A DNA stretch of 58,621 nucleotides from Hoylesella enoeca JCM 12259 (GTDB taxonomy: Bacteria > Bacteroidota > Bacteroidia > Bacteroidales > Bacteroidaceae). Shown here one piece after another: positions 17,588-26,300 of the stretch. A program made the position numbers and the translations under genes. The DNA lies in the NCBI RefSeq assembly GCF_000613405.1, contig NZ_BAIX01000013.1, positions 1 through 58,621 of the forward strand, in the 5' to 3' direction. Positions within the stretch are counted from its first letter, which is position 1. Each line of letters begins with the position of its first letter. The notes under the pieces were generated by a model that was not told the origin of the DNA, did no database searches, and worked only from the letters and a program-made list of their open reading frames with translations.

Positions 17588-17627
17588 TGATTTATGGTTT
17601 TATGATTAGTATTGTGTTCTTGATCTC

Positions 17628-18896
17628 TTATTGGTGGCTTAATGCTCGCTCATATAGTTCACGAATCCAAAATCCCACTTTCTCCCATGTGAATTGGTCG
17701 ACCTCTTTCAGTCCTTCCTCCTGCAAATAGCGGAAGAGACTCTCATTGTGGCAAATGCTGTACATGGCGTCTGCCAAAGCGTGGATGTCCCAGTAGTCGA
17801 CTTTGATACAGTTATCTAAGATTTCGGCGCATCCGCTCTGCTTGGAGATGATCGAGGGTGTGCCGCATTGCATGGCTTCGAGTGGCGAGATGCCGAAAGG
17901 TTCGCTTACGGATGGCATCACGTAAACGTCGGAGTCTTTCAGACATTCATACACTTGTTTGCCTTTCATGAATCCGGGGAAGTGGAAGCGGTCTGCAATA
18001 CCTCGTTCGGCCGCAAGATAAATCATCTGATCCATCATGTCGCCCGAGCCGGCCATGCAGAAACGCACGTTGCGCGTGCGTTGAAGTACCATGTTGGCTG
18101 CTTCGACAAAATATTCTGGTCCTTTCTGCATCGTCAGCCGGCCTAAGAATGTGACCACCTTCTCTTTATTGGTGTGGTCGGGGCGCGGAATATCTTGCAA
18201 TTCCTGTCGTAAGGGGTAGACGGCATTGTGCACAGTGAAACACTTGCGCGGATCTTGGTGATATTGATTGATCACCGTTTGTCGGGTCAATTCCGATACG
18301 CACATGATGCAATCGGCATTATCCATTCCGTCTTTCTCGATCGAATAAACCGTGGGATTGACATGCCCGCGAGATCGATCGAAGTCGGTGGCATGCACGT
18401 GGATGCACAGTGGCTTTCCCGATACTTGTTTAGCGTGGATGCCGGCAGGATAAGTGAGCCAGTCGTGTGCATGGATAATGTCGTAGTTCAGTGTGCGTGC
18501 CACTACGCCTGCAACGATAGAATAGTTGTTGATCTCATCGTGCAGATTGTCGGGGTAGCGCCCAGAGAATCCCATACAACCTAAATCGTCGAGATTCATA
18601 TAATTAAAGTCGGAATAGATATGGTCGCGGAGGCGGAAATATAGGTCCGTATCCATCACATTGCCTATGCGTTGTCCGACATAGTCGGCATTAACATCAC
18701 GCCATCCGATGGGCACACAATTCATTGCAATGATGTTAGCAGCGGTTTTGTCTTCATCTCCCCACGGCTTTGGTAGGCAGAATGTGATGTCCATATCTCC
18801 CTGTGCATGCAAACCCTCTGTGATGCCGAAACTGGCAGTTCCGAGACCTCCGAGGATATGAGGAGGATACTCCCATCCAAACATTAGTACTTTCAT
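17628..18896 (-). CDS. GT4 family glycosyltransferase (glycogen synthase-like)
   Basis: 422 residues with two Rossmann domains. The N-terminus MKVLMFGWEYPPHILGGLG contains the GGLG nucleotide-sugar loop; HAHDWLTYPAG follows. The C-terminal domain has VTFLGRLTMQKGPEYFVEAA and SEPFGISPLEAMQCGTP, the EX7E motif of GT4 retaining transferases. Bacteroidales annotate this gene as glycogen synthase because of its place between a debranching enzyme and GH57. It starts 12 bases after the debranching-enzyme stop codon. Sugar donor (ADP- or UDP-glucose) cannot be told from the sequence. Confidence 0.88.
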   Translation of the reverse strand: MKVLMFGWEYPPHILGGLGTASFGITEGLHAQGDMDITFCLPKPWGDEDKTAANIIAMNCVPIGWRDVNADYVGQRIGNVMDTDLYFRLRDHIYSDFNYMNLDDLGCMGFSGRYPDNLHDEINNYSIVAGVVARTLNYDIIHAHDWLTYPAGIHAKQVSGKPLCIHVHATDFDRSRGHVNPTVYSIEKDGMDNADCIMCVSELTRQTVINQYHQDPRKCFTVHNAVYPLRQELQDIPRPDHTNKEKVVTFLGRLTMQKGPEYFVEAANMVLQRTRNVRFCMAGSGDMMDQMIYLAAERGIADRFHFPGFMKGKQVYECLKDSDVYVMPSVSEPFGISPLEAMQCGTPSIISKQSGCAEILDNCIKVDYWDIHALADAMYSICHNESLFRYLQEEGLKEVDQFTWEKVGFWIRELYERALSHQ

Positions 18897-18908
18897 CGTC
18901 GTCCCTCC

Positions 18909-20852
18909 CTAATAATGATATTTTTCGAGTAATTCTAAGGTTCGTAATACCTCTGCCACATTGATGGCAAACGAAATGGCACCGCGTCCGCAGAATGGTG
19001 GATTCCCGTCGAAGAGTTCGGGTATTGTGCCGATACAATGGCTGAACATTTCATCTTCATAACCCACCATCTGTCGCTCGATGAAACTCAGGCGGGTTCG
19101 TTTATAGAGTTTAAGACAGGCTTCCATGTAGAAGCCACCTAACCAAGGCCAGGCCGTACCTTGATGATAGGCATAGTCACGTTTTGTTTGTGGCCCGATA
19201 TAGATAGGATTGTAGCCTCCGCTTTTCGGAGAAAGTGATCGCAGACCCTTGGGCGTGAGGAGTTCGCGGGTGCAGACATCCAAAACGCTCTTCTTCTGGT
19301 CTTGGCTTAAAGGCGAATAATCTAATGCTACGGCAAAAATCATGTTAGGGCGGACACTCCAATCCATCATATTGCCATCGACGTAATCGAACAAATAGCC
19401 GTACTCATTTAAGAAAGTGTCAACAAAAGATTTCCGGCATAATTCGGCCAAGGCTTCATAATGCGCGATCTTCTCGGTCTCGTTGTTCAATCTTGCCATT
19501 GCTGCGGCGAATTGAAGTGCATTATACCACAATGCGTTAAATTCGACAATATAGCCAGTTCGTGGGATGATCGGACGCCCGTTGGCTGTGGAATTCATCC
19601 ATGTGACAGGTGTTTCGCGGCCATTGGTATACAGTAGTCCATTAGCATCAAGGCGTAGATTGGGATGCTTTCCATTTTCGATAAAATGAATGATGTCGTT
19701 CAATAGTTTGCCGTACATCTGCAAACACTTCTCGTTTCCCGCTTCCTTGGCATATTGCTGGATAGCCCAAATGCACCATAATGGTACATCTGGCTGCTCA
19801 ATTTCATAGATTTTGACCGTCAGAGGTTTTCCTTCCATAAATTCTCGAAGACCTCTTTCGGCTGTTTTCATCACAAGTTCAAAATAGTCTTGCTCGTCAA
19901 TGGCAAGTGTCAGACCCGGTAGAGCGATGAATGTGTCGCGTGCCCGGCATTTGAACCATGGATAACCCGCAAGCAAATAGCGATCATCATTTTTCATACT
20001 GATATGAAACTGATGGGCTGCATTGACTAAGCAGTGAAAGAAGTTATCGCGCGGGCTACGCTCGTTAACTTCCTCTTCGAAAAGTTTCTTCAAACTTCCC
20101 GATTTGATTTCAGCTGTAGATGCTGCAAAAACGATACTCTCTCCCTTTCGGATATTCATCTCGAAATAGCCGGGAACATATAAATCTTCATTTGAAGCAT
20201 AGCCACGCTCCTGCTCTTTCGGATATTCCACACCTCTATACCAGTCGGGTTGGAAGATAAATTCGTTCTTTTTATTGAATTGCATATATAGATCTGGATA
20301 TCCTGCATACATGCAAGTCTTGATTCCATTGTCAACAGGGAAGTAAATTCGGCTGGCTGTTGCATTCTCGTGTGTGAATTGGCGAACGCTTCGGAATGCT
20401 AAGAAAGGACGGAAGCGGAGTGTCGTTGCCGAATGAGCATCGACCAAAGTGTAGCGCAATAGGATTCTGTCTTCATAATGTTGGAAGACTACTTCTTTTT
20501 TCAGCAACACACCGCCGACGCGATAGAGGGTTGTAGGAACGTTGTCACAATCAAACTCCCGAATATATTTGTGACCTTTTGGACTGTAATTATTGCCTTG
20601 ATATTTGTGCAGTCCTAAATTAAATTCAGCTCCGTGTTGAATGACCGTAACATCCAAAGACGATAGCAAAACATGATTCTCATCATCCAGTTCCGGCACA
20701 GGAACGACAAGAAGTCCATGATATTTGCGCGTGTTGCAGTCCACTATCGTTGAACAGGAATAAGCACCGGATCTGTTTGTGCGGAGCAATTCCTTTGATA
20801 ACGACTCTTCAAGGTTAGTCATCAGAGCTTTCTCAAATCGCAGATAACTCAT
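18909..20852 (-). CDS. Glycogen debranching enzyme (amylo-alpha-1,6-glucosidase)
   Basis: 647 residues. The N-terminal beta-sandwich domain (GDE_N type) begins MSYLRFEKALMTNLEESLSKELLRTNRSGAYSCSTI and includes CNTRKYHGLLVVPVP. The C-terminal (alpha/alpha)6 domain contains LLAGYPWFKCRARDTFIALPGL with the catalytic-type Asp, NSTANGRPIIPRTGYIVEFNALWYNAL, and GTAWPWLGGFYMEACL. It removes alpha-1,6 branches during glycogen breakdown. It is the first gene of the operon and has a strong promoter 80 bases upstream. Confidence 0.93.
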   Translation of the reverse strand: MSYLRFEKALMTNLEESLSKELLRTNRSGAYSCSTIVDCNTRKYHGLLVVPVPELDDENHVLLSSLDVTVIQHGAEFNLGLHKYQGNNYSPKGHKYIREFDCDNVPTTLYRVGGVLLKKEVVFQHYEDRILLRYTLVDAHSATTLRFRPFLAFRSVRQFTHENATASRIYFPVDNGIKTCMYAGYPDLYMQFNKKNEFIFQPDWYRGVEYPKEQERGYASNEDLYVPGYFEMNIRKGESIVFAASTAEIKSGSLKKLFEEEVNERSPRDNFFHCLVNAAHQFHISMKNDDRYLLAGYPWFKCRARDTFIALPGLTLAIDEQDYFELVMKTAERGLREFMEGKPLTVKIYEIEQPDVPLWCIWAIQQYAKEAGNEKCLQMYGKLLNDIIHFIENGKHPNLRLDANGLLYTNGRETPVTWMNSTANGRPIIPRTGYIVEFNALWYNALQFAAAMARLNNETEKIAHYEALAELCRKSFVDTFLNEYGYLFDYVDGNMMDWSVRPNMIFAVALDYSPLSQDQKKSVLDVCTRELLTPKGLRSLSPKSGGYNPIYIGPQTKRDYAYHQGTAWPWLGGFYMEACLKLYKRTRLSFIERQMVGYEDEMFSHCIGTIPELFDGNPPFCGRGAISFAINVAEVLRTLELLEKYHY

Positions 20853-20932
20853 AGTCGGTCTGTTAAGGTTTAATGTTTAATACTCTGTTTTGTGGGAATC
20901 GAGAGCTGTCGTGCACCTCGCAAACCCGCTTT

Positions 20933-20964
20933 CAAAAGTACGAATTTTTATGCTTTACACAAAA
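20933..20964 (-). promoter_or_regulatory. Promoter of the glycogen operon
   Basis: The minus strand has TTTTG (20960-20964), 19 bases, then TACTTTTG (20933-20940). This is a near-ideal TTTG/TAnnTTTG pair before the debranching-enzyme start at 20852. Confidence 0.78.
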
Positions 20965-21036
20965 TAAATATCTTATTTTATTTAAAGAAAATATCAGTTT
21001 TTTGTTTCATAAGATAAAAAAACGTCATTCAGTTTA

Positions 21037-21065
21037 TTGTAGATAGTGTTTTTTTTGTATTTTTG
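21037..21065 (+). promoter_or_regulatory. Promoter of the Crp/Fnr-type regulator
   Basis: TTG at 21037-21039, 18 bases, then TATTTTTG at 21058-21065. The ATG at 21113 follows after a leader of about 40 bases. It is divergent from the glycogen operon promoter, about 75 bases apart. Confidence 0.72.
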
Positions 21066-21112
21066 CAATAGCGTACAAGAGATAAACAAGACAATTATTT
21101 AAGGTAGATCAT

Positions 21113-21817
21113 ATGATTTTAAAAGATGATTCGATCAAAATTGAAATAGCAGATGCCATTTCAAAGTTATGGACATCGCTGACCGAGAAGCAACAGCAAG
21201 CACTCTTTGAGCACATGAATGTCTATCAATTCAAGAAAAACGAAATCATATACAAGAATTTGGAGTATCCTCGTAATTTGCTATGTCTGTTTCAAGGGAA
21301 GGTAAAAGTTTATAAGGATGGAATCAGTGGAAAGAATCAAATATTGAGAGTGATTCAGCCAGTCGACTTCTTCGGTTTTAGGGCTTACTTTGCTGAAGAA
21401 TGTTATCGAACGGTAGGTGTGGCCTTGGAATCATCGATTGTCGCTTTCATTCCTATCGAAGTATTAGTAGATTTATTGAAAGAAAATTATCATATTAGTC
21501 TTTTCTTTATCCGAAATTTGTCCAAAGAATTAGGCGCATCCGATGATCGGACCGTCAGTCTCACTCAAAAACATATTCGAGGACGTCTCGCCGAGGCGCT
21601 ACTTTTCCTTAAAGATAGTTATGGTGTGGAAAAAGATGGTTTCACACTGAGTATTTATCTAAGTCGTGAAGATCTCGCGAACCTATCGAATATGACGACA
21701 AGCAATGCCATACGTACGCTTTCCAATTTTGCCGGAGAGAAATTAATTACCATCGATGGACGCAAAATCAAAATTATTCGAGATGACGAGTTGCGTCGAA
21801 TATCCAAAATGGGTTAA
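21113..21817 (+). CDS. Crp/Fnr family transcription regulator
   Basis: 234 residues. The N-terminal cyclic-nucleotide-binding-like barrel covers about residues 20-130 (VYQFKKNEIIYKNLEYPRNLLCLFQGKVKVYKDG). The C-terminal winged helix includes HIRGRLAEALLFLKDSYG and the recognition region LSREDLANLSNMTTSNAIRTLSNF. There are no clustered Cys residues of an Fnr iron-sulfur site, so oxygen sensing through a 4Fe-4S cluster is unlikely. Its promoter faces the glycogen operon promoter, so control of glycogen genes is plausible but unproven. The last four bases overlap the end of the convergent lipid kinase gene. Confidence 0.9.
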   Translation: MILKDDSIKIEIADAISKLWTSLTEKQQQALFEHMNVYQFKKNEIIYKNLEYPRNLLCLFQGKVKVYKDGISGKNQILRVIQPVDFFGFRAYFAEECYRTVGVALESSIVAFIPIEVLVDLLKENYHISLFFIRNLSKELGASDDRTVSLTQKHIRGRLAEALLFLKDSYGVEKDGFTLSIYLSREDLANLSNMTTSNAIRTLSNFAGEKLITIDGRKIKIIRDDELRRISKMG

Positions 21818-22746
21818 TCGGGAATCAGAAAATTGATTACCTCTTGTTCCACTTTAATCCAGAAATTCCCTGTCGGTGTGTTCATCAATCGACCGTCAAG
21901 ACCCACCAAAGCATGCTGTGTCTCGATGACTTCTATTTCTCGTGTGCGATAGGGATGCACGCTGCGGTGATTTAAGAACTTACCTCTTAGGAACAGATAA
22001 AAGCCTTCTATCAGTTGCATCATCTCCGGATGATAAACCACAGAGACGTCGAGCAGACCGTTATAAGGCACGGCATTCGGCGTCTGTCCATATCCCAAGG
22101 CGTTTCCCACACACACTGTCATAACCTTTCTTTTGATGACATCCGTATTGATTCGAAGTGTCATCTTGTAATCCAAACGTTGAAACAGCATCAGAATAAA
22201 TGAAAAAATGAAAGACAATGTGCGCGATCCAAGCAAGTGGCGAGTCTTTCTGCGCAGGTTCATGATGGCTGCAATCAGTCCGATATTGATACAATTCAAG
22301 AAATAGCGATGACAAGGCTCACCACTTTTGTTTTTATAATTGATCCTTCCTAAGTCTATTTTTCTGACGCGATGGCGCTTCAACCAAGCCACAGACTGTT
22401 CTATTTCTCCCTCTTTAAAGCCCCAAAAATGTGCGAAATCATTCATAACCCCATTGGGAATCACCCCGAGCGCAATTTGATTTCGTGTGTCGGCATCCAC
22501 TTGCATCAGGCAATTCACGGCATCGTTTAGAGCAGAGTCTCCTCCAACAATAATGATCGTCTTATATCCATTGTTGATCATCATCTTGACAAGACGCTCT
22601 ACACTACCCGTATTTTCACTCTGCACATAGTCGAAATCGATATGATTCTCATGCAGACATTTCTCTATCTGCTCCCAACGTTTCTGTTGGCGAAGCGTGT
22701 TTTTAGGGCAATAGAGTATTCCCCAGCGTGTTTCGTTCATTGCCAT
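21814..22746 (-). CDS. Diacylglycerol-kinase-fold lipid kinase
   Basis: 310 residues of the DAGK catalytic-domain family (YegS/BmrU type): RWGILYCPKNTLRQQKRW at the N-terminus, the ATP-binding loop IIVGGDSALNDAVNCL near residue 70, LGVIPNGVMNDFAHFWG, and KIDLGRINYKN. The usual GGDGT loop here reads GGDSA, a variation of the nucleotide-binding motif. The family phosphorylates diacylglycerol, sphingoid bases or related lipids; the substrate here is unknown. Its start overlaps the miaA stop codon by 10 bases, so it is translated from the miaA transcript. Confidence 0.85.
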   Translation of the reverse strand: MAMNETRWGILYCPKNTLRQQKRWEQIEKCLHENHIDFDYVQSENTGSVERLVKMMINNGYKTIIIVGGDSALNDAVNCLMQVDADTRNQIALGVIPNGVMNDFAHFWGFKEGEIEQSVAWLKRHRVRKIDLGRINYKNKSGEPCHRYFLNCINIGLIAAIMNLRRKTRHLLGSRTLSFIFSFILMLFQRLDYKMTLRINTDVIKRKVMTVCVGNALGYGQTPNAVPYNGLLDVSVVYHPEMMQLIEGFYLFLRGKFLNHRSVHPYRTREIEVIETQHALVGLDGRLMNTPTGNFWIKVEQEVINFLIPD

Positions 22747-23660
22747 AACTCTTTAATTTTTTTTATTTTGTCTGCCATAGGCAGTTCCGCATCTATCCAA
22801 TGGATCTGGAAACCGCGTCGTTCCATTCCGCGAAACCATGTCATTTGCCGTTTGGCAAATTGATGGATTGCAATTTCCAAATCGTGAAACATGTCATCGT
22901 AAGATCGTTTTCCGATGACGTACTCGGTGATAAACTTGTATTCAAGACCATAATAGATCAAGTCTTCTGCGGGTATTCCCTCATCCAGCAATGTCCGAAT
23001 CTCATTGACCATGCCGTCTGTCAAGCGTTGTTTCAGTCGTTTTGTGATTTTTTCCCGCCTTTTGTTGCGGTCGAGATGCAATCCGATGAGCAGCGAATTG
23101 ATGGTCGGCATCGGCCTTGCCGGCATTGGATGCTCGCAATTGTAGGTCTCAATCTCAATGGCGCGAATGGCCCGTTGAACTGTATCTACGTCTGTCCGAT
23201 TGTGCATCGAGGAGTTGTTCCGAGCCTTCAAGTCGGTTAGTATCGTCGTCAACTCATCCAACTGCTTATCTGCCAAACGATTGCGCAATTCCGGATTCTG
23301 CGGCACTGGCGATAGGGAATAGCCTTTCAACACGGCTTCTACGTATAATCCTGTTCCCCCGCAGAGAATCACCGGCACTTTCCGAGACGTGATTTCCTGG
23401 TGTGTCTTACGGAAATCTTCTTGATATTTAAATAGGTTATACTTGGTGCCGGGCTCGGCAATATCTATCAAATGATAAGGGATCGCATGTCCATTCACCG
23501 TGTAATCACTCAGATCTTTGCCTGTTCCGATGTCCATCCGACGATAAACCTGTCGGCTGTCAGCGCTGATGATTTCCGCCCCAATGTCCGTTGCAAGCTC
23601 GGCAGCTACTGCTGTTTTGCCGCTGGCTGTCGGTCCTATGATGGTGATCATCTTTTGCAT
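22737..23660 (-). CDS. miaA: tRNA dimethylallyltransferase MiaA
   Basis: 307 residues. MITIIGPTASGKTAVAAELA carries the P-loop GPTASGKT; SADSRQVYRRMDIGTGK, PYHLIDIAEP and VILCGGTGLYVEAVL are canonical MiaA motifs. It adds a dimethylallyl group to A37 of tRNAs reading UNN codons. The ATG at 23660 gives MQKMITII; the ATG at 23651 is an alternative. It heads a two-gene unit with the lipid kinase. Confidence 0.96.
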   Translation of the reverse strand: MQKMITIIGPTASGKTAVAAELATDIGAEIISADSRQVYRRMDIGTGKDLSDYTVNGHAIPYHLIDIAEPGTKYNLFKYQEDFRKTHQEITSRKVPVILCGGTGLYVEAVLKGYSLSPVPQNPELRNRLADKQLDELTTILTDLKARNNSSMHNRTDVDTVQRAIRAIEIETYNCEHPMPARPMPTINSLLIGLHLDRNKRREKITKRLKQRLTDGMVNEIRTLLDEGIPAEDLIYYGLEYKFITEYVIGKRSYDDMFHDLEIAIHQFAKRQMTWFRGMERRGFQIHWIDAELPMADKIKKIKELWQ

Positions 23661-23731
23661 AGCTTGATTTACCTTCTTCCTCGTTAACTTGTTAACTCGT
23701 ATGCTTATCTATTGACTTAAATCTCTGTGTG

Positions 23732-23739
23732 CAAAAATA
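23732..23739 (-). promoter_or_regulatory. Promoter -7 box for miaA
   Basis: The minus strand reads TATTTTTG directly after the gapA terminator T run. The leader to miaA is about 65 bases. Confidence 0.62.
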
Positions 23740-23741
23740 AT

Positions 23742-23775
23742 AAAAAAAAGTCATCCGACAAATATCGGATGACCT
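23742..23775 (-). terminator. Terminator of gapA
   Basis: GTCATCCGA (23750-23758) pairs perfectly with TCGGATGAC (23765-23773) over a six-base loop. On the minus strand it is followed by eight T residues. It sits 28 bases after the gapA stop codon. Confidence 0.88.
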
Positions 23776-23802
23776 TTTCATTGGGTTTTATCGTGAAATC
23801 GA

Positions 23803-24861
<1,059 letters not shown>

Positions 24862-24945
24862 CTATTTTTACCTTTTATGTTGGTTCTTATCTCAGCAAAA
24901 CTTGAATATGATACTGGAAAGCATCTTTTCACTCATTTTGTGCCG

Positions 24946-24976
24946 CAAAGATACGATTTTTTCCTTATATTTGCAA
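24946..24976 (-). promoter_or_regulatory. Promoter of gapA
   Basis: The minus strand has TTG (24974-24976), 20 bases, then TATCTTTG (24946-24953). The leader to the ATG at 24822 is about 115 bases. The element overlaps the divergent mscL -7 box. Confidence 0.72.
24966..24973 (+). promoter_or_regulatory. Promoter -7 box for mscL
   Basis: TATATTTG on the plus strand, about 35 bases before the expected leader end at the ATG at 25014. It lies inside the -33 to -7 interval of the divergent gapA promoter. Confidence 0.65.
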
Positions 24977-25013
24977 CAAATTTCAGTATTAAATAATAAT
25001 AAAAAACAGAAGT

Positions 25014-25406
25014 ATGAGTCATTTTCTCAGTGAATTTAAAGCCTTCGCTATGCGTGGCAATGTGCTTGATATGGCTGTCGGTGTAATCATTGGCGGTGCT
25101 TTTGGCAAGATCGTTAGTTCGTTGGTAGACAACATTATTACGCCGATCATCGGTTCGCTTACGGGCGGTGTGGATTTCTCTGGCCTTGCTATTACCATCG
25201 GGAGTGCGCAAATCAAATACGGAATGTTTATTCAGAACATCATTGATTTCTTGATAATAGCTTTCTGTATATTCTTTCTTATCAAGGGTATCAATAAAGT
25301 TGTTGCTAAGAAAGAACCCGAAGCAGAAGCTCCTGCAGCACCGGAGCCAAGCGCAGAGGAACGTTTGCTTGCTGAGATTCGCGATCTTTTGAAAGCGAAG
25401 GGTTGA
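25014..25406 (+). CDS. mscL: Large-conductance mechanosensitive channel MscL
   Basis: 130 residues. [37 protein letters not shown] is the N-terminal helix and TM1 signature of MscL; TM2 is [23 protein letters not shown]. An Ala/Pro/Glu linker precedes the C-terminal helix [17 protein letters not shown], which forms the cytoplasmic pentamer bundle. It acts as an osmotic emergency valve. A 22-nt repeat array begins 16 bases after the stop codon. Confidence 0.97.
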   Translation: MSHFLSEFKAFAMRGNVLDMAVGVIIGGAFGKIVSSLVDNIITPIIGSLTGGVDFSGLAITIGSAQIKYGMFIQNIIDFLIIAFCIFFLIKGINKVVAKKEPEAEAPAAPEPSAEERLLAEIRDLLKAKG

Positions 25407-25422
25407 CGAAGTCACTTTTCAA

Positions 25423-25488
25423 TAACGCTTAGTTGTAATGCAAAGAACGCTTAGTTGCAATGCAATCAATATCTAATTGCAAGGTAAA
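25423..25488 (+). repeat. 22-nt degenerate tandem array B (3 units)
   Basis: Three units start at 25423, 25445 and 25467. The first two differ at only two or three positions (TAACGCTTAGTTG... and GAACGCTTAGTTG..., both ending TGCAA plus one base); the third is more diverged. Same phase and consensus as arrays A, C, D and E. Confidence 0.78.
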
Positions 25489-25517
25489 AAAGCATAAACT
25501 AAAACGAGGACTGTATC

Positions 25518-26234
25518 ATGATGGATAACATGATGATAGATTTGATTCGTGAGTTGGGGCAAGAAACCGATCACGGGAAGATGGTCTGCATGATGCAGCA
25601 GACGATGAAACTGCTGCTGACGCACTATGCCGTGAATGTTTGCGGCATAACAGTTTATCCGCTGGAAACGGAGAGTTATTTCATGCGCAAGGGTGTTTTC
25701 GAAGACTGTTATGTGCATGACAATGATTTGCAGATGAATCATTTCGGACGGCTTTATATTCATCGGCGCGGCCGAAGTGCTACGGCGAGTTATAAAGCAG
25801 ACAACCGTGTGTGTATGGGTGTCTGTCTGTCGGACAGTGATACCTATTATTATAGCACGCTGGTGCGCAGTGCCGTGATGTCAGACGGCACTATGATTTT
25901 CGGTCCGAACAATGTGTTGACGCGTATCGTGCAGCAAATCAATGCGCGAGAAAAGAAGATCGAACCTGCCTTTTTTGATCATCCACGACACGGAAGTTGT
26001 GAGATGGTTGTCTATTTTCCTGCAATGGAGGCTGTGCCGGCATTGATTCCGGTTGACGACCATGCTGATCCGAGGGATCATCAAAATCTGTTTTACTCCA
26101 CGCGAGTGGGACTTGGCGACGATGATCCGTATTACCGAGATTTGCGTTTGCGTGCACTCACGGGTCAGCTCACCGTGGAATATAAGTATAAAGAGAAGAA
26201 AAAAATCAAGGAATTGAATAAAACACAAGGCTGA
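25518..26234 (+). CDS. Protein of unknown function, 238 aa
   Basis: A soluble 238-residue protein starting MMDNMMIDLIRELGQETDHG, with no signal peptide or membrane helix. It contains VNVCGITVYPLETESYFMRKGVF, HRRGRSATASYKADNRVCMGVCLSDSDTYY and FGPNNVLTRIVQQIN. The arrangement faintly recalls the 3-methyladenine DNA glycosylase (AAG) fold, but I could not find its catalytic residues, so this is only an impression. The C-terminus is very basic (YKYKEKKKIKELNKT). An alternative ATG lies three bases downstream of the chosen start. It follows a repeat array and precedes a mannosidase gene by 66 bases. Confidence 0.65.
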   Translation: MMDNMMIDLIRELGQETDHGKMVCMMQQTMKLLLTHYAVNVCGITVYPLETESYFMRKGVFEDCYVHDNDLQMNHFGRLYIHRRGRSATASYKADNRVCMGVCLSDSDTYYYSTLVRSAVMSDGTMIFGPNNVLTRIVQQINAREKKIEPAFFDHPRHGSCEMVVYFPAMEAVPALIPVDDHADPRDHQNLFYSTRVGLGDDDPYYRDLRLRALTGQLTVEYKYKEKKKIKELNKTQG

Positions 26235-26300
26235 CTCATGCTTGCTTTTCGCACGCGAGTGCATGATTCTACGATTTATGAACGATAAAAACAACATTTT

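Noticed and set aside
25518..26234. 3-methyladenine DNA glycosylase
   Set aside because: Only a faint resemblance in the centre; I could not identify the catalytic Glu or the typical AAG motifs, so it is left as unknown.
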